NCBI GenBank assembly: GCA_900557355.1
Contig: USSR01000266.1
Location: 1-8,715 of the forward strand
Reading direction: 5' to 3'
Length of the DNA: 8,715 nucleotides
Origin: an uncultured Bacteroides sp.
GTDB taxonomy: Bacteria > Bacteroidota > Bacteroidia > Bacteroidales > Bacteroidaceae
In this document: positions 1 through 7,017 of the stretch, in pieces
Layout: every line of letters begins with the position of its first letter
Position numbering within the stretch: the stretch's first letter is position 1
Notes under the pieces: model-generated
Databases searched by the model: none
Seen by the model: the letters and a program-made list of their open reading frames with translations, nothing else
Told to the model about the DNA's origin: nothing
Program-made: the position numbers and the translations under genes

Positions 1-1
1 A

Positions 2-40
2 AGTTTGTACCTCTTTTTAATCTTCATGTTGTCTTATTAA
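2..40 (+). CDS. C-terminal tail of a probable ECF sigma factor (partial, 5' end outside window)
   Basis: Reading from base 2 gives the 12 residues SLYLFLIFMLSY followed by TAA at 38-40. A short hydrophobic, aromatic tail is a common ending of Bacteroidota ECF sigma-70 factors, and such a gene normally lies directly upstream of a FecR anti-sigma gene, as here (gap of 22 bases). The assignment rests on that context and the tail's character, since no sigma region 2 or 4 residues lie inside the window. An alternative is the frame starting at base 1, which stays open to a TGA at 64-66 and would overlap the FecR start as ATGA, but its peptide (KFVPLFNLHVVLL...) looks less like a sigma C-terminus. 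Confidence 0.5.
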   Translation, partial: SLYLFLIFMLSY

Positions 41-70
41 CAAATGATAAGACAACAGATATATGAAGAT
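20..70 (+). promoter_or_regulatory. Long hairpin spanning the sigma stop and the anti-sigma start codon
   Basis: The arm at 27-37 (tgttgtcttat) is exactly complementary to 47-57 (ataagacaaca), with a 9-base loop that can shrink to 5 bases through a T38-G46 wobble and an A39-T45 pair. Outside it, 20-27 (atcttcat) is complementary to 63-70 (atgaagat), leaving a 6-base bulge at 57-62; T27 can pair with either A57 or A63. About 18 pairs result. The upstream stop codon TAA (38-40) lies at the loop end and the FecR start ATG (63-65) is buried in the outer stem. There is no U-tract after it, so a terminator is unlikely. I infer a translational coupling or attenuation device. The complementarity is read directly; the function is inferred. 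Confidence 0.55.
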
Positions 71-1253
71 AAAGGTAGATGCAGAAAAATTAATAGCCAA
101 ATATCTACTCGGTGATCTTACTGATCCCGAAAAGGAACAGCTTGACAATTGGATCAAAAGCTCTCCACAACATGAAGAGTTTTTCAATCGTTTATGCACA
201 AACATGTCTTTTCGTAAACGCTACGAAGCATATACACAAATAAATTCACATCAGGCATGGAAACACTTTAAGAAAAAATATTGCCAAGCATCAATCACAT
301 CAATTTTTCTGAAATATGCAGCTATCTTTATATTACCTATAATAATAGTAGCAGGGGGATGGTATTTTTACACTTCTTCCGAAATACAAGTATCAGACAA
401 TCTTACTTTGGGAGATGCAATTCAGCCAGGAATTCCTAAAGCTACATTGATTTTAGCTGGCAACAACAAGCAATCACTTACCCCAACATATCCAACACCA
501 GTTAAAGTTAATCATTCCACAACTGCTATAGCGCAGAATGGTGCTCTTATCTATCCGACAACACCTAATACAAATATAGATAGTATTCTGAAACAACGGA
601 GCGAAGTTATAGAAAATAATACGTTAACCACAGAACAAGGTAATGAGTTCAGAGTAACCTTTGAAGATGGAACAACCGTACATCTTAACTATAATACAGA
701 ATTACGATATCCAGTAAAATTCAGTCAGACGAAACGTATGGTTTATCTTAAAGGAGAAGCCTATTTTAAAGTTGCCCAAGATACTCGTCCTTTCTATGTT
801 ATCACCGACCATGGAACAATAAGACAGTATGGCACAGAATTTAACGTTAACACTTTTAGCCCCGAACGTACAGAAGTTGCATTAGTAAAAGGAAGCATTA
901 GTATTATACCCACAAAAAGCAGCCAAGAACAATTCATTAAACCTGGACAATTAGCCCATATTGAGCAAAAGAACAACAATATATCAATACATAATGTAGA
1001 TCTAACTCCCTATATAGCATGGAATGAAGGACGACTCATCTTTGAGAATCGCACTTTGGAGAATATTGTTGAGATCTTAGAACATTGGTATAATGTAGAC
1101 ATTTCCTTTGGCACTTCCGAACTTAAACAACTTCGATTTACAGGAAACATGGACCGATATGCCACAATCAGCCCCATATTAAAAGCAATAGCACGTACTA
1201 CGAATTTACAAATAAAGATAAAAGGAAGAGAGATTTTAATCACAGACAATTAA
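63..1253 (+). CDS. FecR family anti-sigma factor (inner-membrane signal transducer)
   Basis: This 396-residue protein has the layout of Bacteroidota FecR/anti-sigma proteins. Residues 1-80 are a cytoplasmic sigma-binding region opening with the typical 'LIAKYLLGDLTDPEKEQLDNW' style helix (residues 9-30). Residues 81-103 form one transmembrane segment. A periplasmic linker with the family's 'PGIPKATLILAGN' element (122-134) follows. The FecR beta domain spans roughly 190-282 and contains FEDGTTVHLNYNTELRYP (200-217) and LKGEAYFKVAQD (229-240). A DUF4974-type domain ends the protein (about 325-393, starting FENRTLENIVEILEHWY). In such systems it holds an ECF sigma factor and releases it when the partner transporter's STN domain signals across the periplasm. 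The ATG at 63 gives the normal N-terminus; no Shine-Dalgarno site is visible and the start sits in a hairpin. It probably shares a transcript with the sigma gene and the SusC gene. Confidence 0.93.
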   Translation: MKIKVDAEKLIAKYLLGDLTDPEKEQLDNWIKSSPQHEEFFNRLCTNMSFRKRYEAYTQINSHQAWKHFKKKYCQASITSIFLKYAAIFILPIIIVAGGWYFYTSSEIQVSDNLTLGDAIQPGIPKATLILAGNNKQSLTPTYPTPVKVNHSTTAIAQNGALIYPTTPNTNIDSILKQRSEVIENNTLTTEQGNEFRVTFEDGTTVHLNYNTELRYPVKFSQTKRMVYLKGEAYFKVAQDTRPFYVITDHGTIRQYGTEFNVNTFSPERTEVALVKGSISIIPTKSSQEQFIKPGQLAHIEQKNNNISIHNVDLTPYIAWNEGRLIFENRTLENIVEILEHWYNVDISFGTSELKQLRFTGNMDRYATISPILKAIARTTNLQIKIKGREILITDN

Positions 1254-1263
1254 TTACTAATTA

Positions 1264-1276
1264 AACAAGAAGAAAG
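1264..1276 (+). promoter_or_regulatory. Purine-rich translation start region of the SusC-like gene
   Basis: The stretch aacaagaagaaag directly before the ATG at 1278 is almost all A and G. Bacteroidota rarely use a strict Shine-Dalgarno sequence, and A-rich leaders of this kind support the chosen start. It is the most ribosome-site-like leader in the window, which fits the high protein demand for an outer-membrane transporter. The downstream lipoprotein genes have plainer AT-rich leaders, for example attattcaat before the SusD gene. Confidence 0.4.
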
Positions 1277-1277
1277 A

Positions 1278-4200
1278 ATGAGAAAGACAAAAAGTAGAGA
1301 AAGAGTCCGAATACTTTCTCTAGTAATAGTATTATTACTATTACCCACAATGATGTTTGCCATTCCTAAAAGTGGCAAAAAAGTAACTTTAAATCTGGAA
1401 TCTGTCACTGTCAAAGAATTTTTCGATGCTTTAAGACAACAAACCGGATTAAGCTTTGTCTACAACACAGAGCAGACAAAGTCACTGAAACCCATCACCA
1501 TCCATGTAAAAGATGAAACTGTGGATAGCGTACTACGCACTGTTCTTAATGGCACAGGACTCACCTATAGCATGGAAAGAGATATTGTTACCATCTCTAA
1601 AGCAGAACAACAAGGAGATAAACGCTCCGCAACCGGTATTGTATCAGACGAAGAAGGATACCCCTTACCCGGTGTTAATGTTGTAATTAGTGATCTTCAA
1701 CGATTTGCTATAACTGACAATAATGGTAAATACAGTATAGAGATTCCCACTAATACAACATGTACTATCACCTTTTCATATATCGGAATGTCTACTCAAC
1801 AAGTGATGATTAATAGTGGTCGGAATGATGTACGGAAAAATATTACTCTAAAGAGTGATACTAAATTAGATGAAGTTATCGTTACTGGTATTTATACTCG
1901 TAAAGCGGAAAGTTTTACTGGGGCAGCAACTACTATTTCAAGCAAAGATCTGATGCGTGTCGGAAATCAGAATGTTTTTCAAAGTTTGAAGAACTTAGAC
2001 CCTACGTTATACATCGCAGATAATTTCAGCATGGGTTCCGATCCTAATACAACTCCAACAATGTCCATGCGTGGTACTTCCAGCTTTCCAACAACAGAGA
2101 CAAGTTCATTAAAAAGCAACTATCAAAATCAACCTAATCAACCCTTATTCATTCTTGATGGTTTTGAAACAACTGCCGAAACTGTGATGGATATGGATAT
2201 GAATCGCATTGAAAGTATCACAATCTTAAAAGATGCCTCTGCTAAAGCATTATATGGATCAAAAGCTGCCAATGGCGTTATTGTAATTGAAACCAAACGG
2301 TTGGCAGGAAATGAACAACGTATCACTTATAATGGAAGTCTTTCGTTTGAAATGCCTGATTTAACAAGCTATGATTTATGTAATGCACTGGAAAAACTTG
2401 AAGCAGAACGTTTAGATGGAGTATATAGAAATGCAAATTTAGATACTCAGATCGAACTTAATCAGTTATACAATACACGTAAACAAATGGCCTTACAAGG
2501 ATTAGATACATATTGGTTAGCCAAGCCACTCCATACAGGAATTGGACATAAGCATAACCTAAATATCGAAGTCGGAGATTCACAAAGTTTACGCGCCGTA
2601 CTTGATTTCACATACAATCAGATAACTGGAGTCATGAAGGGATCCGACCGACGCAATATTTCAGGTAATGCCAATATTTCTTATCGTCGTAACAATATTA
2701 TATTTAGAAATATATTCTCAATAATATCTAATAACAGTAATGACTCTCCATATGGTTCATTCAGCGATTATAGTAAAATGAATCCTTATTGGCAAGCAAC
2801 TGATGAAAATGGGAAAGTACTACGTTGGGCAGAGTACAATGATGATTTAAAAGTGGCAAATCCATTATATGATGCCACTATCGGTACCAGTTTCACCAGT
2901 AGTTACCTAGAATTCACCAACAACTTTTATACAGAATGGTTATTTCACCCTGATTGGAAAGCAACTATACGTTTGGGAGTTTCACAAAAACGAAATAATT
3001 CGGATGATTTCTATCCAGCCCAACATTCCATGTTTGCTACTTACACCTCACAGGATGAAATAATACGCCGTGGGCAGTATATAATGGAAAATGGGAAATC
3101 GAGTTCGCTGTCTGGAGACTTCAATATAAATTATAACAAAATGATCAAGAAACATACAATCTTTGCCAATGCTGGTTTCTTTTTATCAGAGGATCAATAT
3201 TCAGCTTACCAACATACGGCCGAAGGTTTTTCAAACTCCAGTAATGCAGACATAACATTTGCCAAACAATATTTGGCTGGAACAACCCCTAAAGGAAGCT
3301 CATCTATTAATCGTGAAGCAAGCTTTTTATTAGCTGCATCTTACGATTATGACAACAGATACTTAGCAGATGCAACCATACGTGAGAGTGCCTCTTCCTT
3401 ATATGGTTCGGATAACCGATGGGCTAATAGCTGGTCATTCGGGTTAGGCTGGAATTTACACAACGAAGTATTTATGAAAGATATATCTTGGATCAAACAA
3501 CTGAAATTACGTGCCTCTGTCGGATTGACAGGAAACCAAAATTTCAATACTAGTGCAGCCATAGCTACTTATCAATATTATTCAGGAATCACCTATGGAG
3601 GAACAACAAATCCTATGACAGGAGCCTACTTGAATAACCTTCCTAACTCAAAATTAAAATGGGAACAAAAAAAAGATTATAATGTGGGCGCAGATATAAG
3701 AGTTGCCGGGCTTACACTAAAATTTGATTACTATTCTGCTGATACAAAAAATATGCTAACCGATGTAAGCATCCCTACTTCCACTGGGTTCAGCAGTATA
3801 AAAGACAATCTAGGACTAGTACGTAACTCGGGTATTGAACTCAATGCAAATTATACTATATGGCAAGGACCAGAAGGTTTCGTCAATCTATATGGTACTT
3901 TTGTTTATAACAAAAACAAAATTATTCGTTTATCCGACAGCATGCGCGCATATAATGAAAAAATGCAGAAAATGGCAGAAGAAGCAAATCAGTCTGCCCC
4001 TGTATTGATGTATCAAGACGGAATGTCAATGAATACAATATGGGCAGTGCCCTCTGCTGGAATTGATCCTCAAACAGGACAAGAAGTATATATTAAAAAA
4101 GATGGAAGCTATACTTATGTTTACTCTTCAAATGATATGGTTCCAGCCGGTGATTCCAGTCCTAAATACCGCGGCACAGGAGGATTTACAGCTGAATATA

Positions 4201-4610
4201 AAGGAATCGGAATTAGCGCAACACTCAGCTACTTAGCAGGTTGTCAATTTTATAATTCCACATTAGTAGACCGAGTAGAAAACGCAGATATTGACTATAA
4301 TGTAGACAGACGTCTATTGGAAGGGCGATGGACTACATACGGTCAACAAACACAATATAAGAAGTTTGATTCTGCAACAACAACTCGTGCAACAACTCGT
4401 TTTGTACAAGACCGCCGTGAGTTATCTATCTCGGCCATTAGTGCTTATTATGAATTTCCACGTTCTATCTACCAAAAATTATATATGCAACGTCTACGGC
4501 TAGCATTCAATATGAACGACATCACAACATTTTCATCAATAAAAGTAGAACGAGGATTAAACTATCCATTTGCACGAACAATGTCATTCTCATTAACTGC
4601 AACATTCTAA
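1278..4610 (+). CDS. SusC/RagA-family TonB-dependent outer-membrane transporter with STN signalling domain
   Basis: This 1110-residue protein is a full-length SusC-type importer. A signal peptide covers about residues 1-28 (basic start, hydrophobic core RILSLVIVLLLL, likely cut after MMFA). Residues 36-108 are a secretin/TonB N-terminal (STN) domain, the part that contacts FecR. Residues 118-195 are a carboxypeptidase-regulatory-like beta domain (ATGIVSDEEGYPLPGVNVVI, then DNNGKYSIEIP). A candidate TonB box, LDEVIVTGIYTR, lies at 197-208. The plug domain runs about 210-340 and contains the family signature LKDASAKALYGSKAANGV (317-334). The rest is the 22-strand barrel, including GVMKGSDRRN (451-460), and ends in phenylalanine (SLTATF) as outer-membrane barrels do. 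It works with the SusD lipoprotein encoded 10 bases downstream, which acts as a lid. The substrate cannot be read from sequence. The reading frame is intact and the length normal. Confidence 0.96.
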   Translation: MRKTKSRERVRILSLVIVLLLLPTMMFAIPKSGKKVTLNLESVTVKEFFDALRQQTGLSFVYNTEQTKSLKPITIHVKDETVDSVLRTVLNGTGLTYSMERDIVTISKAEQQGDKRSATGIVSDEEGYPLPGVNVVISDLQRFAITDNNGKYSIEIPTNTTCTITFSYIGMSTQQVMINSGRNDVRKNITLKSDTKLDEVIVTGIYTRKAESFTGAATTISSKDLMRVGNQNVFQSLKNLDPTLYIADNFSMGSDPNTTPTMSMRGTSSFPTTETSSLKSNYQNQPNQPLFILDGFETTAETVMDMDMNRIESITILKDASAKALYGSKAANGVIVIETKRLAGNEQRITYNGSLSFEMPDLTSYDLCNALEKLEAERLDGVYRNANLDTQIELNQLYNTRKQMALQGLDTYWLAKPLHTGIGHKHNLNIEVGDSQSLRAVLDFTYNQITGVMKGSDRRNISGNANISYRRNNIIFRNIFSIISNNSNDSPYGSFSDYSKMNPYWQATDENGKVLRWAEYNDDLKVANPLYDATIGTSFTSSYLEFTNNFYTEWLFHPDWKATIRLGVSQKRNNSDDFYPAQHSMFATYTSQDEIIRRGQYIMENGKSSSLSGDFNINYNKMIKKHTIFANAGFFLSEDQYSAYQHTAEGFSNSSNADITFAKQYLAGTTPKGSSSINREASFLLAASYDYDNRYLADATIRESASSLYGSDNRWANSWSFGLGWNLHNEVFMKDISWIKQLKLRASVGLTGNQNFNTSAAIATYQYYSGITYGGTTNPMTGAYLNNLPNSKLKWEQKKDYNVGADIRVAGLTLKFDYYSADTKNMLTDVSIPTSTGFSSIKDNLGLVRNSGIELNANYTIWQGPEGFVNLYGTFVYNKNKIIRLSDSMRAYNEKMQKMAEEANQSAPVLMYQDGMSMNTIWAVPSAGIDPQTGQEVYIKKDGSYTYVYSSNDMVPAGDSSPKYRGTGGFTAEYKGIGISATLSYLAGCQFYNSTLVDRVENADIDYNVDRRLLEGRWTTYGQQTQYKKFDSATTTRATTRFVQDRRELSISAISAYYEFPRSIYQKLYMQRLRLAFNMNDITTFSSIKVERGLNYPFARTMSFSLTATF
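1321..1340 (+). repeat. Small perfect hairpin within the SusC signal-peptide codons
   Basis: The arms tagtaata (1321-1328) and tattacta (1333-1340) are exactly complementary around a 4-base loop (gtat). The element lies 43-62 bases after the start codon, in the codons for the hydrophobic core of the signal peptide (residues about 15-21, Leu-Val-Ile-Val-Leu-Leu). It has one G-C pair-forming position per arm and is otherwise A-T, so the stability is modest. It may simply reflect TTA and CTA leucine codons. A role in slowing early translation or in small-RNA pairing is possible but unsupported. Confidence 0.3.
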
Positions 4611-4620
4611 ATTATTCAAT

Positions 4621-6132
4621 ATGAAAAAGTATATATATATTATCCTCATTTATATGACAAGCCTTATCGCTAGCTCTTGTAGTGACTGGTTTGATGTAAC
4701 CGCACCATCAGAAATACGCAAAGATGATCATTTTAGTTCTGTTACCGGCTTTCAACAATCTCTAATAGGTTGTTATATCGGAATGACTGATGATGCACTC
4801 TATGGTACAAACCTCTCTTGGTTTGCAACAGAAATTATGGCACACCAATTCAATCCTTATGTAAATTCAACAAATATAGGTTTAGCGTATTGGCTACAAT
4901 CTTTCAATTATACAAATACTTACACAACTCCGACAGTTGAAGAGATCTGGGAGAAAGCGTATAATGTGATAGTCAATGTTAATGACGAACTAGCCAATAT
5001 AGAAGAAAAGAAAGAAATACTTGACGACCTCAACTACCATATTATTAAAGGAGAATTATTAGCCATTCGAGCTTATATACATTTTGATCTATTACGACTT
5101 TATGGTTATGGTAACTGGAGTCAACGAGATACAGAGCTTGATGAGAAACGAACCATACCTTATGCTACCGAAGTTTCCAAGGACCCAGCTCCCCAATATA
5201 GTGGTGCAGAAACAATCAAATTACTACTAAACGATTTAAATGAAGCAGCTGCTTTACTGAAAGACTACGATCCTATTACTAAAACCAAAGCTGCTTCTTT
5301 CTACCAAGAATATAACGAAGAAGGCTTTTTTAATGAGCGTACTCTCCGTATGAACTACTATGCTGTAAAGGCATTACAGGCACGAGTATATTTATGGAGA
5401 GGAAAAAATGAAGATATCGTCAATGCGTTATCAGCAGCTAATGAAATCATCACAGCATTAGAAAATAATATTGCAATCAATGAAATGTATACTTATTGCA
5501 ATTTCCTGACTCCAGAAACTGTCAACAAATCTTGTACTTCTATGAGTCGTGAGAATATTTTTGGATTAAATGTGTCTGACGTTGCTTCACGAATTGTTAA
5601 TTATATCAAACCATATTATCTCGACAGTGAAAATACACCTATGTATTTACTCACAACAGATGCTATGAGTTTATACGAAAATTCTGCAACGGATATACGC
5701 TTAACAACATTAATGGAGCCAAACACTAACGCCCAAAACACAGGATATACACCATTGAAAGTTTATCAATCTGATCTTGCTAATGATTACAAGAACAAAA
5801 TATCCATGATTCGTATTCCTGAAATCTACTATATCGCGGCAGAATGTTATGTCAAACAAAATAATCCCAATCTGCCACTCGCTCTTAACTGTTTGAACAC
5901 TGTGCGTGAAAAAAGAGGATTATACACACCTTTGGAGGATTTAGATGCCGAACAAATTTTAGTAGAAATTCAAAAAGAATATCATAAGGAATTTCTGTCA
6001 GAAGGAGTTATGTTTTACTATTATAAAAGAACTGGAACTAAAACCATTCCTAACTATACAGAAGACATGGAGGATGCACAATATGTACTTCCTTATCCAG
6101 AATTTGAAATCCAATCCGGACGAGTTCAATAA
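4621..6132 (+). CDS. SusD/RagB-family surface lipoprotein (substrate-binding lid of the SusC transporter)
   Basis: This 503-residue protein has a lipoprotein signal peptide with Cys20 (LIASSC; Ala at -3 is slightly off the usual Leu). The following SDWFD is acidic, matching the surface-export signal of Bacteroidota lipoproteins. SusD family landmarks are clear: an N-terminal SusD-like region (about 20-230) with the helical core GELLAIRAYIHFDLLRLYG (144-162), and a C-terminal RagB/SusD domain with IRIPEIYYIAAECY (397-410), LNTVREKRGL (425-434), IQKEYHKEFLSEGVMFYYYKR (450-470) and the closing LPYPEFEIQSG (490-500). The last helix motif has EGVMFYYYKR where EGxRWxDLxR is usual, a mild divergence. 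It follows SusC by 10 bases with no independent promoter visible. It should form the hinged lid that captures ligand over the barrel. Ligand class is not determinable here. Confidence 0.95.
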   Translation: MKKYIYIILIYMTSLIASSCSDWFDVTAPSEIRKDDHFSSVTGFQQSLIGCYIGMTDDALYGTNLSWFATEIMAHQFNPYVNSTNIGLAYWLQSFNYTNTYTTPTVEEIWEKAYNVIVNVNDELANIEEKKEILDDLNYHIIKGELLAIRAYIHFDLLRLYGYGNWSQRDTELDEKRTIPYATEVSKDPAPQYSGAETIKLLLNDLNEAAALLKDYDPITKTKAASFYQEYNEEGFFNERTLRMNYYAVKALQARVYLWRGKNEDIVNALSAANEIITALENNIAINEMYTYCNFLTPETVNKSCTSMSRENIFGLNVSDVASRIVNYIKPYYLDSENTPMYLLTTDAMSLYENSATDIRLTTLMEPNTNAQNTGYTPLKVYQSDLANDYKNKISMIRIPEIYYIAAECYVKQNNPNLPLALNCLNTVREKRGLYTPLEDLDAEQILVEIQKEYHKEFLSEGVMFYYYKRTGTKTIPNYTEDMEDAQYVLPYPEFEIQSGRVQ

Positions 6133-6149
6133 CTTATAAACTACAGAAT

Positions 6150-7001
6150 ATGATGAAAAAAATAAATTATATAATTGGAATGATAGTAATTGGCATCTTT
6201 CTCAGTTGTGAGAACGAAGCCATTCCCTATTATAATAGCGAAAACGATGCAGTGCGTTTCAGCAATAAAAACAGTGATGGATATGGTGGTGATGGAATAG
6301 TATATCAAAGTTATTCATTCGTCTCCAATCCTTTGGATGAATATGTGATATATGATATACCTGTAATACTAATTGGTAATACTAGTGATAAAGACAGAAC
6401 TGTCAACTATACAATAGATACAGAAAAGAGTACAGCAACAGAAGGATCCTATGAGCTAATGGAAGGAATAATCCCCGCCAATCACAACGAAGGATATATA
6501 AGGATTAAATTATATAATGTAACTGGAGATAAGACGTATGAACTACGAATATCTATTCAATCTTCTGACGAATTAGAAAAAGGTCCCTCACTATATTTAA
6601 ATGCAGCTTTGTCATGGAGTAATTCAATACCCACTCCTCCTAACACATATACTAGAATAACATATAATATGTTAATACAAAGCCCATTATCTTTTTCGTC
6701 TTCTAGTATTAGCTATTACAGTCCTAATGCGCTTAAAACCATAATAGCTGCTTTCAACTGGAATGATTGGGATAATCCGGATGCACATCCCGAATATCCG
6801 GCTGCATATAAAAGATATTTCACGCAGGCTAATTATAAGTATCTACCTCACTATATTCTATTAAATGTTGAACAAAGCTATTCTAGTTTTGCAACTCAAC
6901 TAGGAAAATACATAGAAGAATATAATAGCACACATGACACACCACTATTACATGATGCAGGTACCTTATTGGGTCAACCAATTGAAGCTCGTAAATATTA
7001 A
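6150..7001 (+). CDS. DUF4843-type lipoprotein, probable accessory subunit of the SusCD complex
   Basis: This 283-residue protein starts with a lipoprotein signal peptide (hydrophobic 6-18, LSC with Cys20) and the acidic post-cysteine residues ENEA, suggesting surface exposure. A second ATG at 6153 could also be the start and would place the cysteine at 19. I assign it to the DUF4843 family from its length, its position between a SusD and a PKD-like gene, and its pattern. The middle (about 65-137) looks like a beta-sandwich: VNYTIDTEKSTATEGSYEL followed by a GYIRIKL strand resembles the Calx-beta/Ig-like consensus, in which a TA..G..Y stretch precedes a strand. The C-terminal part (about 195-283) has an aromatic and acidic stretch, WNDWDNPDAHPEYPAAYKRYF (204-224), then helices. 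No catalytic motif is visible. The start lies 17 bases after the SusD stop. The exact function is unknown. Confidence 0.75.
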   Translation: MMKKINYIIGMIVIGIFLSCENEAIPYYNSENDAVRFSNKNSDGYGGDGIVYQSYSFVSNPLDEYVIYDIPVILIGNTSDKDRTVNYTIDTEKSTATEGSYELMEGIIPANHNEGYIRIKLYNVTGDKTYELRISIQSSDELEKGPSLYLNAALSWSNSIPTPPNTYTRITYNMLIQSPLSFSSSSISYYSPNALKTIIAAFNWNDWDNPDAHPEYPAAYKRYFTQANYKYLPHYILLNVEQSYSSFATQLGKYIEEYNSTHDTPLLHDAGTLLGQPIEARKY

Positions 7002-7017
7002 CATAAAATAAAGAAGT

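Noticed and set aside
17..205. Open reading frame on the minus strand (62 codons)
   Set aside because: It lies opposite the sigma/FecR junction and the FecR N-terminus, whose protein sequence is clearly a real family; the minus-strand product has no recognisable features.
1037..1044. CATCTTTG in fecR, considered as a Bacteroides -7 box (TAnnTTTG) for the SusC gene
   Set aside because: The first base does not match, no TTTG-like -33 element lies at the right distance, and it is over 230 bases from the SusC start.
794..1249. Two minus-strand open frames (794-979 and 1010-1249) opposite fecR
   Set aside because: They are shadows of the conserved FecR and DUF4974 regions, with no start-site context and no family resemblance.
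1250..1264. Palindrome ttaatta-c-taattaa over the FecR stop codon, considered as an operator or terminator
   Set aside because: It contains only A-T pairs, has no T-tract after it, and is expected fairly often in DNA this AT-rich; no partner site was seen.
2138..2326. Minus-strand open frame opposite the SusC plug domain
   Set aside because: The + strand there encodes the conserved plug signature; the reverse product is unremarkable.
3347..3562. Minus-strand open frame opposite the SusC barrel
   Set aside because: It is a shadow of a conserved barrel region, with no sign of independent expression.
3667..3674. Run of eight A bases in the SusC-like gene, considered as a phase-variable slippage site
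   Set aside because: The frame is intact and the run encodes the Lys-Lys of the common EQKKDYNVGAD barrel motif in an AT-rich gene, so chance and codon use explain it.
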